DNA from: Sacculina carcini | Taxonomy: Eukaryota > Arthropoda > Thecostraca > Sacculinidae | Reading direction: 5' to 3' | DNA length: 64,000 nucleotides | Assembly: GCA_916048095.2 (NCBI GenBank) | Contig: OU696574.1 | Location: 3,587,001 to 3,651,000, forward strand | Part shown: one piece after another, positions 20,506-34,530 of the stretch | Position numbering within the stretch: position 1 is the stretch's first letter | Layout of the letters: each line of letters begins with the position of its first letter | Position numbers and translations under genes: made by a program | Notes under the pieces: generated by a model | Database searches by the model: none | Seen by the model: the letters and a program-made list of their open reading frames with translations, nothing else | What the model was told of the DNA's origin: nothing

Positions 20506-23500
20506 TCTATATATATAAAAAAGATCCTCTGTGTGTGTGCGTGTCTGTCTGTCCCACCCTTCTTGGTCCATTTTCTGCAAGCTGGTACTCGGTAACCACT
20601 CGGTGTACCCGCTAACAAGTTATGCATCACGTTGAAAATGTTCTTGTCTACACGATAGGTTAGATTTTGAATTTTAAAAATTAAAACAAAAAAGTTATAG
20701 CGGTGAAAAGACAAAATGAACCCTGAAAATGCGAAGATTTTAGTCCATATTCTGCCATCGAGATCTCCTAAACCAGAAATGGTCCAGCAAAACATATTAT
20801 ACCACTGTGTAGAAAATTTTCATATCTACAAAATAGACTAAAATTATATCCAAAAATTAAACATAAAACATGTAAAATGGAACAAAAATTTAATCTACAT
20901 TCAAAATCATATTTAAACTCCACGCGTCCGATTTTCTATACTTTTTTCTCTGTTTCTTAAGAGCTAATTTTCAAATATCTAAATAAATAATATCATCAAG
21001 CTGGGAATTTCGTTTTCTACAACACGGTATAATTTTTAATTTTCCAAAGTGTATTAAAAAAAGTTACGGCGGTGTGAAGTGTAAATGACAAAGTCAAAAA
21101 TGCAAAATTGACGTGAATATGCTGGTCAATATTCCGCTATTTATTTCTCATAAACCAGCAATGATACAGCTATAAAAATTATACTACTGTGTAGAAAATT
21201 TTGTGTTCTACAAGATAAAGTGTAATTTATACCCACAAATGATACAAAAAACGTAAAAAAATTGGCAAAATTCTCAAATACATCCAAAATTACACTTGAA
21301 CACTAAGCGACTATTATTAATTCATTTTACTACTTTTTCTCAATAACTATTTGTTACACATAAAAATAAATTATATCATCGCGCTGGAAATTTTGTTTTC
21401 TACAATGCGGTATAATTTTTTATTTTGCAAAGTGTATTTGAAGGAAGTTACGACGGTGTAATGTCAAAAGGACATTTTGCCAATTTGACAGATATTATGC
21501 GCCCTTGCGATTATGAATTGAATTTTATGAATTAAATATTAATTATATTTTATGAACTGTTCCGCACGACGGGCGAATTAAATGTATCTATAAAGAGTGG
21601 GTTTAAATGATAGCGAGGTATATGATATTTTGCTAGCAGTAAATATTCTAGCGATAAAAGTAGAATAGCTCTTAAGCAAATGATGGTGGAGAATTGATTT
21701 TGGAGATTGATGATTTTGGAGAATGATGTGAACCTTTAAATATATTTTGCGATCTGATGATATATGTATTAGGAATAATACGTAGCAGAATATAGATTGC
21801 ATAATATAATATCGGCTGTAATATCAAGGGCTGTAATATCGGTGTAATCCAAAAAATAACAACTGTATGAATATGATGCATTAGTGGAAGCATTAACCGG
21901 GAATTATGAGATAATATGATAATGGTGTATAATTATATCGCATTATGCAACAAATGTGAATTTAGCTGCCTTACAGTTTGGTCCCGATACTATATTGGCG
22001 GGTTGAGAGAAAAGTATTGGTGAGCCGCGTGCTTGGGACCCCTGGGGTAGATAATCTCAGTCTTCTGATTACAAATTATGATCGCATCAGTATATTTTGT
22101 GATCACAAACTAATAAGTTAAATCACCTCAGACTAGGCTGAGAGCGGTCAAGATTGAATGGTTGGGTTGGGTTGGGTAGGTTTTACTCAGGTTATATTGG
22201 GTTTTAATGATAGCGGAAAATATATAAATTTTAACAATAAATATTGTAGCGGTAAAAGTGAAATAGTACTTAAGCAAATGATATTGGGGAATGATGTTAA
22301 GTAATAAATATAGTTTGGAAACATTCTGATGAAAAGATTTCATCATCTTTCATTGTTTGTTTCGTGTTTCGTGTTTGTGTTCTGAATTATACCACACGAC
22401 GGGCAGATTTATATATCAGGCGGGTTGAGGTATAATATTTGTCAAAATAAGAACAAAAATATTCACATTTAGACTTTTCTATTGGTTAAGATATTTATAG
22501 GTTACATTTTTTGGTTTTCAATTTGTATTCATTATATGTTATGGATTTGATATGAATTTTATTGTATGAATTGTTCCGCACGACGAGTGGGTTTAAAAAA
22601 GAGTTTTTAGATCATTTTTTCAAATGGTTCATTTAAAAAAAGGTAATTTTTTTTATAAATAAAAATGTTCCGCGGGCTGCAACTATAGACAATAGAACGT
22701 TCAATTTTCCCTGTAGAATTAATCCATACACAAAACCAATGGATTTGACTTCAAATATGAATTTTATTGTATGAATTGTTCCGCACGACGGGCGGGTTTA
22801 AAAAAAGTGTTTCCATTTTTTAGTTCATTTTTTTCAAATGGTTCATTTAAAAAAAGGTATTTTTTTAAAATAAAAATGCTCCACGGGCAGCAACTAGAGA
22901 CAATATAACGTTCAATTTACCCTGTAGAATTAATCCATACACAAAACCAATGGATTTGACTTCAAGATGCAGAACGGATCGTGTTCGAGTTCTGAATTAT
23001 TCAGCACGACGGGCGGGTATAAAAATGACTCAGGCGGACTGAGGGGAAATGTTTTGTCGAAATAAAAATAATTAAACTTATAATTTTCAATTGATTAATA
23101 TTTTTATGAGTGTACCCTATTTCATTTTTATTTTCCCATATTTTTTTATGAATTGAATATGAATTTCATGTTATGAATTGCTCCGCACAACCGGCGGGTT
23201 TTAATGCTATATATATACATAAAAAAGAAATTATCTGTCTGTCTGTGTATGTATGCTTGAATATGAGGTGACATAATTGCGCTGGTTCATGGTTCGCTGG
23301 TTCAATGATCAGGGGCTTGAAACGCAAACGAAGCGATGGCTCATTTTTATGAAATAAAAATATCCCGCGGGCAGCAATAAAACGTTCAATTTCACCGTAT
23401 AGAATGAATTCATATACAAAACTAATGGATTTGACTTCAAGAACCAGAACGGATGGTGTTCGAGTTCTGAATTATTCCTCACGTCGGGCGGGTTTAAATA

Positions 23501-26500
23501 TGAGGCGGGTTGAGTGAAAATATTTTGTCAAAATAAAATTAAAAATAATGAAATTTAGACTTTTTAATTGATTAAGGTCTTCATGAGTTTGCCTTATTTA
23601 TTTTTAATTTGCAATATTTTTATGAATTGTTCCGCACAACGGGCGGGTTTTAATGCTAGCTAATTACACATGTTACGCATGTTATGTTTGTTCTCTACAA
23701 TACGGTATAATTTGTAATTTTCCAAAATGTATCTAAAGGACGTTACGGCGGTGTAAAGTCAAAATGTCATGTTGCCAATTTGACAGCTATTATGCGCACT
23801 TGCGATTACACATGAATATACACTGATTTAATTTCACTGAATTCCAATCACAATTTACGCACTTGCGATTACACAGGAATATACTACTGTGTAGAGAATT
23901 TTGTGTTCTACAATATAAGTTATAAATTATACCCACAAATGATACAAAAAACGTGTAAAATTAGCAAAATTCTCAATTACATTCAAAATTACACTTGAAC
24001 ACCGGGCGACTAAAATATATTAATTTTTCTACTATTTCTCAGTAAATATTTGTTACACATAAAAATAAATTATACCATCGTGCTAGAAATTTTGTTTTCT
24101 ACAATACGGTATAATTTGTAATTTTCCAAAATGTATCTGAAGGACGTTAGGGGGGTGTAAAATCAAACGGACATATTGCCAATTTGACAGCTATTATGCG
24201 CACTTGCGATTACACAGGAATATACTACTGTGTAGATAATTTTGTGTTCTACAAGATAAGCTATAATTTATACCCAAAAATGATACAAAAAACTGTAAAA
24301 TTGGCAAAATTCTCAAATACATCCAAAATTACACTTGAACACCGGGTGACTAAAATTAATTCATTTTTCTACTATTTCTCAATAACTATTTGTTATACAT
24401 GAAAATAAATTATACCATCGTGCTAGAAATCTTGTTTTCTACAATGCGGTATAATTTGTAATTTTCCAAAGTGTATCTGAAGGAAGTTACGGCGGTGTAA
24501 AGTCAAAAGGACATATTGCCAATTTGACAGCTATTATGCGCACTTGCCATCACACAGGAATATACTACTGTGTAGATAATTTTGTGTTCTACAAGATAAG
24601 CTATAATTTATAACCACAAATGATACAAAAAACGTGTAAAATTGGCAAAATTCTCAAATACATCCAAAATTACACTTGAACACCGGGCGACTAAAAATAA
24701 TTTATTTTTCTACCATTTCTCAATAACTATTTGTTATACATAAAAATAAATTATACCATCGTGCTAGAAATTTTGTTTTCTACAATACGGTATAATTTGT
24801 AATTTTCCAAAATGTATCTGAAGGACGTTAGGGGGGTGTAAAATCAAACGGACATATTGCCAATTTGACAGCTATTATGCGCACTTGCGATTACACAGGA
24901 ATATACTACTGTGTAGATAATTTTGTGTTCTACAAGATAAGTTATAATTTATACCCACAAATGATACAAAAAACGTGTAAAATTGGCAAAATTCGCAAAT
25001 ACATCCAAAATTACACTTGAAAAACGGGCGACTAAAATTAATTCATTTTTCTACGTATTTCTCAGGAACTATTTGTCACACATTAAAATAAACCAAACCA
25101 TCCTGCTAGAAATTTTGTTTTCTACAATACGGTATAATATTTAATTTTCCAAAGTGTATCCGAAGGAAGTTACGGCGGTGTAAATTCAATAGGAAATAAT
25201 GCCAATTTGACAGCTATTATGCGCACTTGCCATCACACAGGAATATACTACTGTGTAGATAATTTTGTGTTCTACAAGATAAGTTATAATTTATAACCAC
25301 AAATGATACAAAAAACGTGTAAAATTGACAAAATTCTCAAATACATCCAAAATTACACTTGAACACCGGGCGACTAAAATTAATTTATTTTTCTACTATT
25401 TCTCAATAACTATTTGTTATACATGAAAATAAATTATACCATCGTGCTAGAAATCTTGTTTTCTACAATACGGTATAATTTGTAATTTTCCAAAGTATAT
25501 CTGAAGGAAGTTACGGCGGTGTAAAGTCAAAAGCACATATTACCAATTTGACAGCTATTATGCGCACTTGCGATTACACAGGAATATACACCGATTAAAT
25601 TTCACTGAAGCCCAATCACAATTAAGAATGTATCATATTAGCTCCAAGCATGGATGGTGTGGTTTTATTGGGTACAGTTTAATTAATGCTACACTATACT
25701 GAATAGAAAGGCTTTATTGTCCTCAATATTTACACATGAATTGTTCCGCCCGACTGGCGGGTAAAATACTACTGGGAACAAAGTTAACTACTGAATTTTA
25801 CTGAATAATTTAATTGGTTTAATTTCAAGTTGCATAAGCTTAAGTTGCATAAGGATATGGGTTGTAATATCATACAATGCCAACTATATGAATATGCTGT
25901 TTTAGCGGAAGCATTCATCTGGAATTATAGAGATGACAGAAGGTTTCATTGTTTTGATAGTGTTACACTTATGAATTACTACACACGAAGGATGGGTGTG
26001 AACTTGAGCAGTGTTGAGGAAAAAAACTTAATCAATAATTAAAACAAGAATTTACAAATTTATATTTTTCTATTGGATAAGCTTTTTGCTTTTTGATTCA
26101 TTATATTCTATTGATAGTTTCGCACGACGGGCGGGTTTAAATACGAGGCAGTTCAAGGGAAAATATTTTGCCACATCTAAAATAAAAACATTCACATTTA
26201 GACTTTTCTATTGGTTAAAACTTTTTATGGGTTTAATTTTTCTTTTATAATTTCTAATCATTTTTTATTAATTCAATATTCATTTTACTTTATTTATTGT
26301 TCTGCACAAAGGGCGGGTTTTAATGCTAGATGGTGATGTTGAGTTATAAATATATTTTGAAAACATTATGATAAAAAAATTAGTCATTTTTCATTGTTTT
26401 GTGTCAGAGTTGTGAATTATTCAGCACGACGGGCAGGTTTAAATAGGATTTTTTTGGGTTCACTCTTTTCTTTATTAATTCATATTTATTTTCTCTCATG

Positions 26501-27525
26501 AATTGAATACAAATTTAATAGTATGAACTGTTTCGCACGACGGGCGGGTTTACATGCTAGAATTTTCATTGTTTTGTACGTGTTAGTGTTCTGAATTATT
26601 CCGCACGACGGGTAATATTATCAAGGGATAATATTTTGTCAAATTTATAATGAAAATATTCACATCTAGAGTTTTTATTGTTGAACGTATTTACAGGTAA
26701 AATTTTTTGCTTTTTAATTTTTATACAGTTTATTCTATGGATTGAATATGCATTTTATTTTATGAATTGTTGAGCACGACGGGCGGGTTTCAATATGAGG
26801 CGGGTTAAAGGAAAATATGTAGTCAAAATAAAAATAAAAATAATTAAATTTAGACTTTTCAATTTAGTAAGATTTTAATGAGTATATCTGTTTTCTTTTT
26901 TAATTTGCAATATGCTTATGAATTAAATATTAATTTCATTTTATTAATTGCTCCGCACAACTGGCGGGTTTCAATGCTAGACGGTGATGTTAAGTTCTAA
27001 AAATATTTTGGAAACATTATGATGAAGAAGTGTAGTAATTTTTCATTGTTTCGTGTCTGAGTTCTGAATTATTCAGCACGACGGGCACATATAAATATGA
27101 AGCGGTGTAGGCAAACTATTTTGTGAAAATAAATATGAAAATATAGAAATTTAGACTTTTTTATGGGTTTACTCCACTCTTTTTTAATTCATATTCCTTT
27201 TCTCTTATGAATTGAATACAAATTTAATAGTATTAATTGTTTCGCACGACGGGCGGGTTTCCATGCTGGAATTTTCATTGTTTGTTACGTGTTTGTGTTC
27301 TGAATTATTCCGCACAATGGGTGGGTTTATATATGAGGCGGGTTGAGGCAAAATATTATGTCAAAATAAAAATAAAAATATTCACACTTGGACTTTTCTA
27401 TGGAGTAAGACACTTATGAGTTTTCATTTTTCTTTTTTAATTTGGAATATTTTTTAAGAATATCAATTTTTATAAATATTAATTTCATTTTATGAATTCC
27501 TCCGCACAACGGGCGGGTTTTAATG

Positions 27526-27528
<3 letters not shown>
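20506..27528 (+). mobile_element. Helitron-like element or nested set (plus, 7.0 kb)
   Basis: It opens with A|TCTATATATATAAAA and the GT-rich run, continues through diverged repeats (20600-21500), 3'-box modules (21560-23660), a 341-bp satellite (23700-25620) and more boxes (25750-27510), and closes CCGCACAACGGGCGGGTTTTAATGCTA at the (TA)n axis. Internal 3' ends with CTAG at 23656, 26326, 26557 and 26977 show that several units are stacked. There is no Rep/helicase coding, so the copies are non-autonomous. Short open frames in this stretch follow the repeats and are not gene-like. Confidence 0.65.
23700..25620 (+). repeat. ~341-bp satellite array inside the Helitron (plus)
   Basis: The marker 'aatttgacagctattatgcg' recurs at 23777, 24181, 24521, 24862, 25204 and 25545. 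After the first interval (404 bp, carrying a 63-bp extra piece) the spacing is 340-342 bp. Other conserved parts are 'tactactgtgtag', 'aacaccgggcgac' and 'gttacggcggtgtaaag'. Confidence 0.92.

Positions 27529-27570
<42 letters not shown>
27527..27570. repeat. (TA)n axis between opposing Helitron-like elements
   Basis: An uninterrupted TA run separates the plus-strand 3' end (…GGGTTTTAATGCTA) from an inverted 3' end (CTAGCATTAAAACCC…). Confidence 0.9.
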
Positions 27571-27571
<1 letters not shown>

Positions 27572-30500
27572 TAGCATTAAAACCCGCCCGTTGTGCGGAA
27601 CAATTCATAAAAATATTGCAAATTAAAAATAAATATGGCAAACTCATGAAAACCTTATTTTCCGCTATCATTAAAACCCAATATAACCTGAGTCAAACCT
27701 ACCCAACCCAACCCAACCATCCAATCTTGACCGCACCCAGCCTAGTCTGAGGTGATTTAACTTATTAGTTTGTGATCACAAAATATACTGATTCGATCAT
27801 AATTTGTAATCAGAAGACTGAGATTACCTACCCCAGGGGTCCCAAACACGCGGCCCACCAATACTTTTCTCTCAACCCGCCAATAGTAATGTAACCCGCC
27901 AATGTAGTATCGGAACCAAATTGTTACAAACAGCTAAATTCACATTTGTTGCATAATGCGATATATTTATACACCATTTAAGTCACATTTACATTAGTGA
28001 GTCTGGATCTTGAAGTCAAGCCCGTGAGTTTTGTATATGGATTCATTCCACATGGTAAAATTGAATGTTTGAATCCACCCGTCGTGCGGAACAATTAATA
28101 AAACAAAAGTAATACATATTTAAATGCAAACAGCCAGTCTAATAGAAAACTGTAAATTGAAAAATCTATACCAATAGAAAATTCCTGTTCTGAATTTGCA
28201 TATTCTTATTCTAATAATTGACGGCATATTATTCAGTCAACCCGCCTCATACTTAAGCCCGCCTGTCGTCAGGGATAATTTCGAAATGTAAACACAAAAT
28301 AACAATAAATTTTTTAGTATATATATGAACTTTTTCCATAATATTATCTCATAATTCCCGGTTAATGCTTCCACTAATGCATCATATTCATAAAGTTGTT
28401 ATTTTTTGGATTACACCCATATTACAGCCCTTTAATATTACAGCCGATATTATATTATGCAATCTATATTCTGCTACGTATTATTCCTAATACATATATC
28501 ATCAGATCGCAAAATTATTTGAAGGTTCACATCATTCTCCACCATCATTTGCTCAAGAGCTATTCTACTTTTAACGCTGGAATATTTACTGCTAGCAAAA
28601 TATCATATACCTCGCTATCATTTAAACCCAATCTTTATAGATACATTCAAGCCCGCCCGTCGTGCGGAAAAGTTCATAAAATATAATTAATATTCAATTC
28701 ATAGAAAATGAGTGCAAATTGAAAAAGAAAAACAAACCCATAGAAAAGATTTAGCCAATATAAAAGTCCAAATGTGAAATTTATGTTTCAATTTAGAAAA
28801 CATGTTTTTCCCCAACCCGCCTCATATTTATAGCTGCCCGTCGTGCGGAATAATTCAGAACTCAAACACGAAACAAACACAAAGAAAATTGATAAAAAAC
28901 GACCAATAGAAAAAGTTAAATTTGTAAATTCTTGTTTTAATTATTGACGATGTTTTTTCCCTCAACAGTGCTCAAGTTCACACCCATCCTTCGTGTGTAG
29001 TAATTCAGAAGTGTAACACTATCAAAACAATGTAACTTTCTTTCATCTTTATAATTCCAGATTAATGCTTCCGCTAAAACAGCAGATGCATATAGCTGGC
29101 ATTGCATGATGTTACAACCCGTATCCTTATGCAACTTGAAATTGAACCAATTAAATTACACAGTAAAATTCAGTAGTTTACTTTGTTCCCAGTAGCATTT
29201 TACCCGCCCGTCGTGCGGAACGATTCATGTGTAAATATTACGGACAATAAAGCCTTTATATTCAGTATAGTGTAGCATTAATTAAACTGTAGCAATAAAA
29301 CCACACCATCCATGCTTGGAGCTAATATGATACATTCTTAATTGTGATTGGGCTTCAGTGAAATTAAATCAGTGTATATTCATGTGTAATCGCAAGTGCG
29401 CATAATAGCTGTCAAATTGGCAACATGACATTTTGACTTTACATCGCCGTAACTTCCTTTAGATACACTTTGGAAAATTAAAAATTATACCGTATTGTAG
29501 AAAACAAAATTTCTAGCACGATGGTATAATTTATTTTTATGTATAACAAATAGTTACTGATAAATAGTAGAAAAATGAATTAATTTTAGTCGCCCGTTGT
29601 TCAAGTGTAATTTTGGATGTATTTGCGAATTTTGCCAATTTTACACGTTTTTTGTATCATTTGTGGGTATAAATTATAACTTATCTTGTAGAACACAAAA
29701 TTATCTACACAGTAGTATATTCCTGTGTAATCGCAAGTGCGCATAATAGCTGTCAAATTGGCAATATGTCCTTTTGACTTTACACCGCCGTAACTTCCTT
29801 TAGATACACTTTGGAAAATTACAAATTATACCGTATTGTAGAAAACAAAATTTCTAGCATGATGGTATAATTTATTTTTATGCATAACAAATAGTTACTG
29901 AGAAATATTAGAAAAATGAATTAATTTTAGTCGCCCGGTGTTCTAGTGTAATTTTGGATGTATTTGAGAATTTTGCCAATTTTACACGTTTTTTGTATCA
30001 TTTGTGGGTTTAAATTATAGCTTATATTGTAGAACACAAAATTCTCTACACAGTAGTATATTCCTGTGTAATCGCAAGTGCGCATAATAGCTGTCAAATT
30101 GGCAATATGTCCGTTTGATTTTACACCCCCGTAACGTCCTTCAGATACATTTTGGAAAATTACAAATTATACCGTATTGTAGAAAACAAAATTTCTAGCA
30201 CGATGGTATAATTTATTGTAATGTGTGACAAATAGTTCCTGAGACATGGGTAGAAAAATGAATTAATTTTAATCAACCGGTGTTCAAGTGTAATTTTGGA
30301 TGTATTTGAGAATTTTGCCAATTGTACACGTTTTTTGTATCATTTGTGGGTATAAATTATAGCTTATCTTGTAGAACACAAAATTCTCTACAGAGTAGTA
30401 TATTCCTGTGTAATCGCAAGTGCGTAAATCGTGATTGGACTTCAGTGAAATTAAATCAGTGTATATTCATGTGTAATCGCAAGTGCGCATAATAGCTGTC

Positions 30501-32189
30501 AAATTGGCAACATGACATTTTGAATTTACATCGCCGTAACTTCCTTTAGATACACTTTGGAAATTTACAAATTATACCGTATTGTAGAAAACAAAATTTC
30601 TAGCACGATGGTATAATTTATTTTTATGTATAACGAATAGTTACTGATAAATAGTAGAAAAATGAATTAATTTTAGTCGCCCGTTGTTCAAGTGTAATTT
30701 TGGATGTATTTGCGAATTTTGCCAATTTTACACGTTTTTTGTATCATTTGTGGGTATAAATTATAACTTATCTTGTAGAACACAAAATTATCTACACAGT
30801 AGTATATTCCTGTGTAATCGCAAGTGCGCATAATAGCTGTCAAATTGGCAATATGTCCTTTTGACTTTACACCGCCGTAACTTCCTTTAGATACACTTTG
30901 GAAAATTACAAATTATACCGTATTGTAGAAAACAAAATTTCTAGCATGATGGTATAATTTATTTTTATGCATAACAAATAGTTACTGAGAAATATTAGAA
31001 AAATGAATTAATTTTAGTCGCCCGGTGTTCTAGTGTAATTTTGGATGTATTTGAGAATTTTGCCAATTTTACACGTTTTTTGTATCATTTGTGGGTTTAA
31101 ATTATGGCTTATATTGTAGAACACAAAATTCTCTACACAGTAGTATATTCCTGTGTAATCGCAAGTGCGCATAATAGCTGTCAAATTGGCAATATGTCCG
31201 TTTGATTTTACACCGCCGTAACTTCATTTAGATACATTTTGGAAAATTACAAATTATACCGTATTGTAGAAAACAAAATTTCTAGCATGATGGTATAATT
31301 TATTTTTATGCATAACAAATAGTTCCTGAGACATGGGTAGAAAAATGAATTAATTTTAATCACCCGGTGTTCAAGTGTAATTTTGGATGTATTTGAGAAT
31401 TTAGCCAATTGTACACGTTTTTTGTATCATTTGTGGGTATAAATTATAACTTTTCTTGTAGAACACAAAATTATCTACACAATAGTATAATTTTTATAGT
31501 TGTACCATTGCTGGTTTATGAGGAATAGATAGCGGAATATTGACCAAAATATTCACGTTTTTTGTGCTAATTTTGCCTTTTTGCATTTTTGTCATTTACA
31601 CTTCACACCGCCGTAACTTTTGTTTAATACACTTTCGAAAATTAAAAATTATGCCGTGTTGTAGCAAACAAAATTCCCAGCATGATGGTATTATTTATTT
31701 AGATGTGTGATTATTAGTTTTTGAGAAATAGAGAAAAAAGTATAGAAAATCGGACGCGTGGAGTTTAAATATAATTTTGAATGTAGATTGATTGTTTTTC
31801 ATTTTACATGTTTTTATTTAATTTTTGGGTATAAATTATAATTAGTTGAGTAGAAGAGAAAATTTTCTACACAGTGGTATAATTTTTATAGTTGTACTAT
31901 TGCCGGTTTAGGAGGAGTAGTCTTCAGAAAATTGACCAAAATTTTCGCATTTTTCAGGGTTCATTTTGTCTTTTCACCGCTATAACTTTTTTTGATTTCA
32001 TTTTTGAAATTTAAAATTTAATTTAAAGTGTAGACAAGAAAATTTTCAACGTGATGGTATAAATTGTTAGCGGGTAGGCTGAGTGGTGGCCATATAATAG
32101 CTGATAGAAAATGGACCAAGGAGGGTCGAGCAGACACACAGACACACAGACACACAGACACACACACAGAGGATCTCTTTTATATATAT

Positions 32190-32192
<3 letters not shown>
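27571..32192 (-). mobile_element. Complete non-autonomous Helitron-like element (4,622 bp)
   Basis: Read on the minus strand, it starts TCTATATATATAAAAGAG at 32192 and ends CCGCACAACGGGCGGG-TTTTAATGCTAG at 27571. The base before TC is A and the base after CTAG is T, the classic Helitron insertion site. From 5' to 3' it holds a CA/GT-rich run, diverged repeats (31500-32090), the 341-bp satellite (29395-31500), a segment shared with 25830-26040 (28937-29134), a hAT-like MITE remnant (27830-27950) and 3' boxes. No helicase or Rep coding is present. The 'VQAR..' type small frames are repeat-derived. Confidence 0.75.
29395..31570 (-). repeat. Higher-order satellite: 1,087-bp unit of three 341-bp repeats plus 63 bp
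   Basis: Markers recur at exactly 1,087 bp: 29401/30488, 29761/30848 and 30101/31188. Within each large unit three ~341-bp monomers are recognisable by 'gcaagtgcgcataatagctg', plus the 63-bp extra piece ('gacttcagtgaaattaaatc'). Confidence 0.88.
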
Positions 32193-32267
<75 letters not shown>

Positions 32268-32306
32268 TCCTCTGTGTGTGTGTCTGTCTGTCTCTCTGTC
32301 TGTTCC

Positions 32307-32380
<74 letters not shown>
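32193..32380. repeat. (TA)n tracts flanking a 46-bp Helitron 5' stub
   Basis: TA runs at 32193-32263 and 32311-32378 enclose GAGATCCTCTGTGTGTGTGT plus CTGTCTGTTCCACCC, the plus-strand opening of a Helitron-like element. It therefore faces the minus-strand 5' end at 32192 head to head. Confidence 0.8.
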
Positions 32381-32381
<1 letters not shown>

Positions 32382-32996
32382 TGTATGTTGTGTATGTTTA
32401 CTGCTCATGGTGTACCATTATGTCTTTTCAAATATACGAGATGGAGTTAAATAAATAGACATGCGTAATGACGCGCTATAATGATTGCTTAAATAAATTC
32501 ATGGTGTCGTAGATGCACATTTATATATTTATTTAACTCCATCTCGTATATTTGAAAAGACATAATGGTACACCATGAGCAGTAAACATACACAACATAC
32601 AACGCATAGCAAGTATATACACACACGTATGACTCGTAGCAATGTGGCGTCTGGTTCATGCCCACGCCTCTGGTAACATAATGCACGTATGTGTAACGTA
32701 ATGCACGTATGTGTATATCTAATATATTTTGTCGACGTACGTCAAGTTTTATTTATTTAACTCCATCTCGTATATTTGAAAAGACATAATGGTACACCAT
32801 GAGCAGTAAACATACACAACATCTTTTGATCATGACTCTCACTCTCTTACTCCTTACGCTTCGCTCTGAGCTGTCATACCGTACCCGTCTCGCGTGATAT
32901 ATTTACTAGAAGTTTTCTTGTTGTTTTTTATGCTCTTTCTTACTGCCATGTTTCAATTTGGCGGTGTGTGTGCATGAGTATGTTTGTGTGCGTGTG

Positions 32997-33028
<32 letters not shown>

Positions 33029-33182
33029 CTTGTGGGTGTGTGTATTGTCCGCATGTTTGTTTTCCCTAAGCGGCGTGTCTTACATATTTGTTTATATTTT
33101 TGCACCAAGATTTCTCTTTTCGCGCGTGTGTTTTAATGTGCGCTATACAAATAAACGTTAATAATAATAATAATAATAACAT
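32381..33182. repeat. Inverted terminal-repeat copies and low-complexity DNA of the DIRS/hepadna-like locus
   Basis: The ~75-bp motif containing 'ctgctcatggtgtaccatta' and 'atacgagatggagttaaat' occurs forward at 32381-32455 and inverted at 32524-32600 and 32750-32828. 32829-32960 is unassigned; 32960-33060 is GT-rich; 33157-33178 is (AAT)n. No gene is seen. Confidence 0.7.
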
Positions 33183-33263
33183 ACAACGCATAGCAAGTAT
33201 ATACACACACGTTGTGTGTTTGCTACGAGTCATACGTGTGTGTATATACTTGCTATGCGTTGT
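33183..33263. repeat. 29-bp palindrome at the left edge of the RT tandem
   Basis: ACAACGCATAGCAAGTATAT… (33183-33211) is mirrored by 33235-33263 around a 23-base loop holding 'tgctacgagtcata'. The same loop and arms form the centre of the 101-bp palindrome at 34531-34755. Confidence 0.9.
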
Positions 33264-33448
33264 ATGTTGTGTATGTTTACTGCTCATGGTGTACCATTAT
33301 GTCTTTTCAAATATACGAGATGGAGTTAAATAAATAAATGTTTACTGTACGTTGCGCTGCTATGTGTACGATGTGTTTTTACGTATATACACATACGTAT
33401 AAACGTGCTTAAATATTTTATTTAACTTCTATTTACTTTTATTTTATT

Positions 33449-34276
33449 TTATTGGTTACGATATACCACTCGCATGAATGAGGCCAGTCCGGGACTTAGC
33501 GGCAGCTGGTAAAAGCCATGACGCATGTCGAACTTTACCAGCTGCCACCCCGGATGAGCCGCCGCCAACATCAACGCCTCTTGGAGTCGCGGCAGCTTGA
33601 TGCTGTAGGAGGCCAATAGCGGTGTAATGGGCTTGAGGTCATAAATAACCCGTGCCGAGCCGTCCGCTTTAGGGATGGCGAAGATTCTGAACGTTGGACC
33701 CCGTCGAGATGACGATGGTCGGAGGATGTCCGCTTCCATCAGCGCTGTCATGATAGCGTCCATTTCTCGTGATGCTCTTGTGGGATGCCATTCGCCCCGG
33801 GCCTGAGCCGGAATGCGCGTGCGGACGCCTTTACGGAGGATGTTGTTCACCATCTCGTCGTGGTGTGGGTGAGGTAGCATAATGGTCGTGTCGTGGAAGC
33901 TGGGTGGAGTCAGTTGACCATGAGGGCCGCTCTGAAGGCCCCGTAGAAAACTGAGGCCGCTAGCGTCGGCGGCCTCCTCGCTGTCGGACGGGCTGGCGGC
34001 TGGGCTAGCACCTGAGGCTGCCTCGTCGCCTGAGGACGTGAAGAAACGTTCTTCCCCACCAATGATGTCCCAGGGCGCCGACATTTGTCGGCCCCAGGGG
34101 GAGTCTTCGTCCTGAGCGGGACTTTGTGGTTGTGTCAAGTCCATTGCTTCCAGGGCGTCCAATGCGGGAATCGCCTCGTCTTGGAAGTGCTCGGTGAGCA
34201 GGTCGTCCAGCCAGTCGGTGGACCGTTGAACCGGCTGGAGCTGCGCGTATTGGCCCTGGCCAATACGCGAGTCTAA
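33449..34276 (-). pseudogene. RT fragment of a DIRS/hepadna-like retroelement, copy 1
   Basis: The minus-strand frame is open from just after a TGA near 34277. It reads TDWLDDLLTEHFQDEAIPAL, an acidic/Ser-rich region (GDEAASGASPAASPSDSEEA), then RT fingers and palm: RPSSSRRGPTFRIFAIPKA, GSARVIYDLKPIT, IKLPRLQEAL and motif A, LVKFDMRHGFYQLPL. It stops at RVVYRNQ, where AT-rich DNA begins, so motifs B to E with the YxDD site are gone. 'FxIFAIPK.DGSARVIYDLKPI' fits RTs of the DIRS and hepadnavirus-like branch better than LTR or LINE RTs. The first in-frame ATG lies near 34143; the original start is probably lost. Confidence 0.7.
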
Positions 34277-34530
34277 TCAACGTTAATCGAGTACGTCAAA
34301 ATATACCACCATAACAATAAATTCATAGTAAATATATTTATTCATTGGTACACCATGAGCAGTAAACATACACAACATACAACGCATAGCAAGTATATAC
34401 ACACACGTATGACTCGTAGCAATGTGGCGTCTGGTTCATGCCCACGCCTCTGGTAACATAATGCACGTATGTGTAACGTAATGCACGTATGTGTATATCT
34501 AATATATTTTGTCGACGTACGTCAAGTTTT

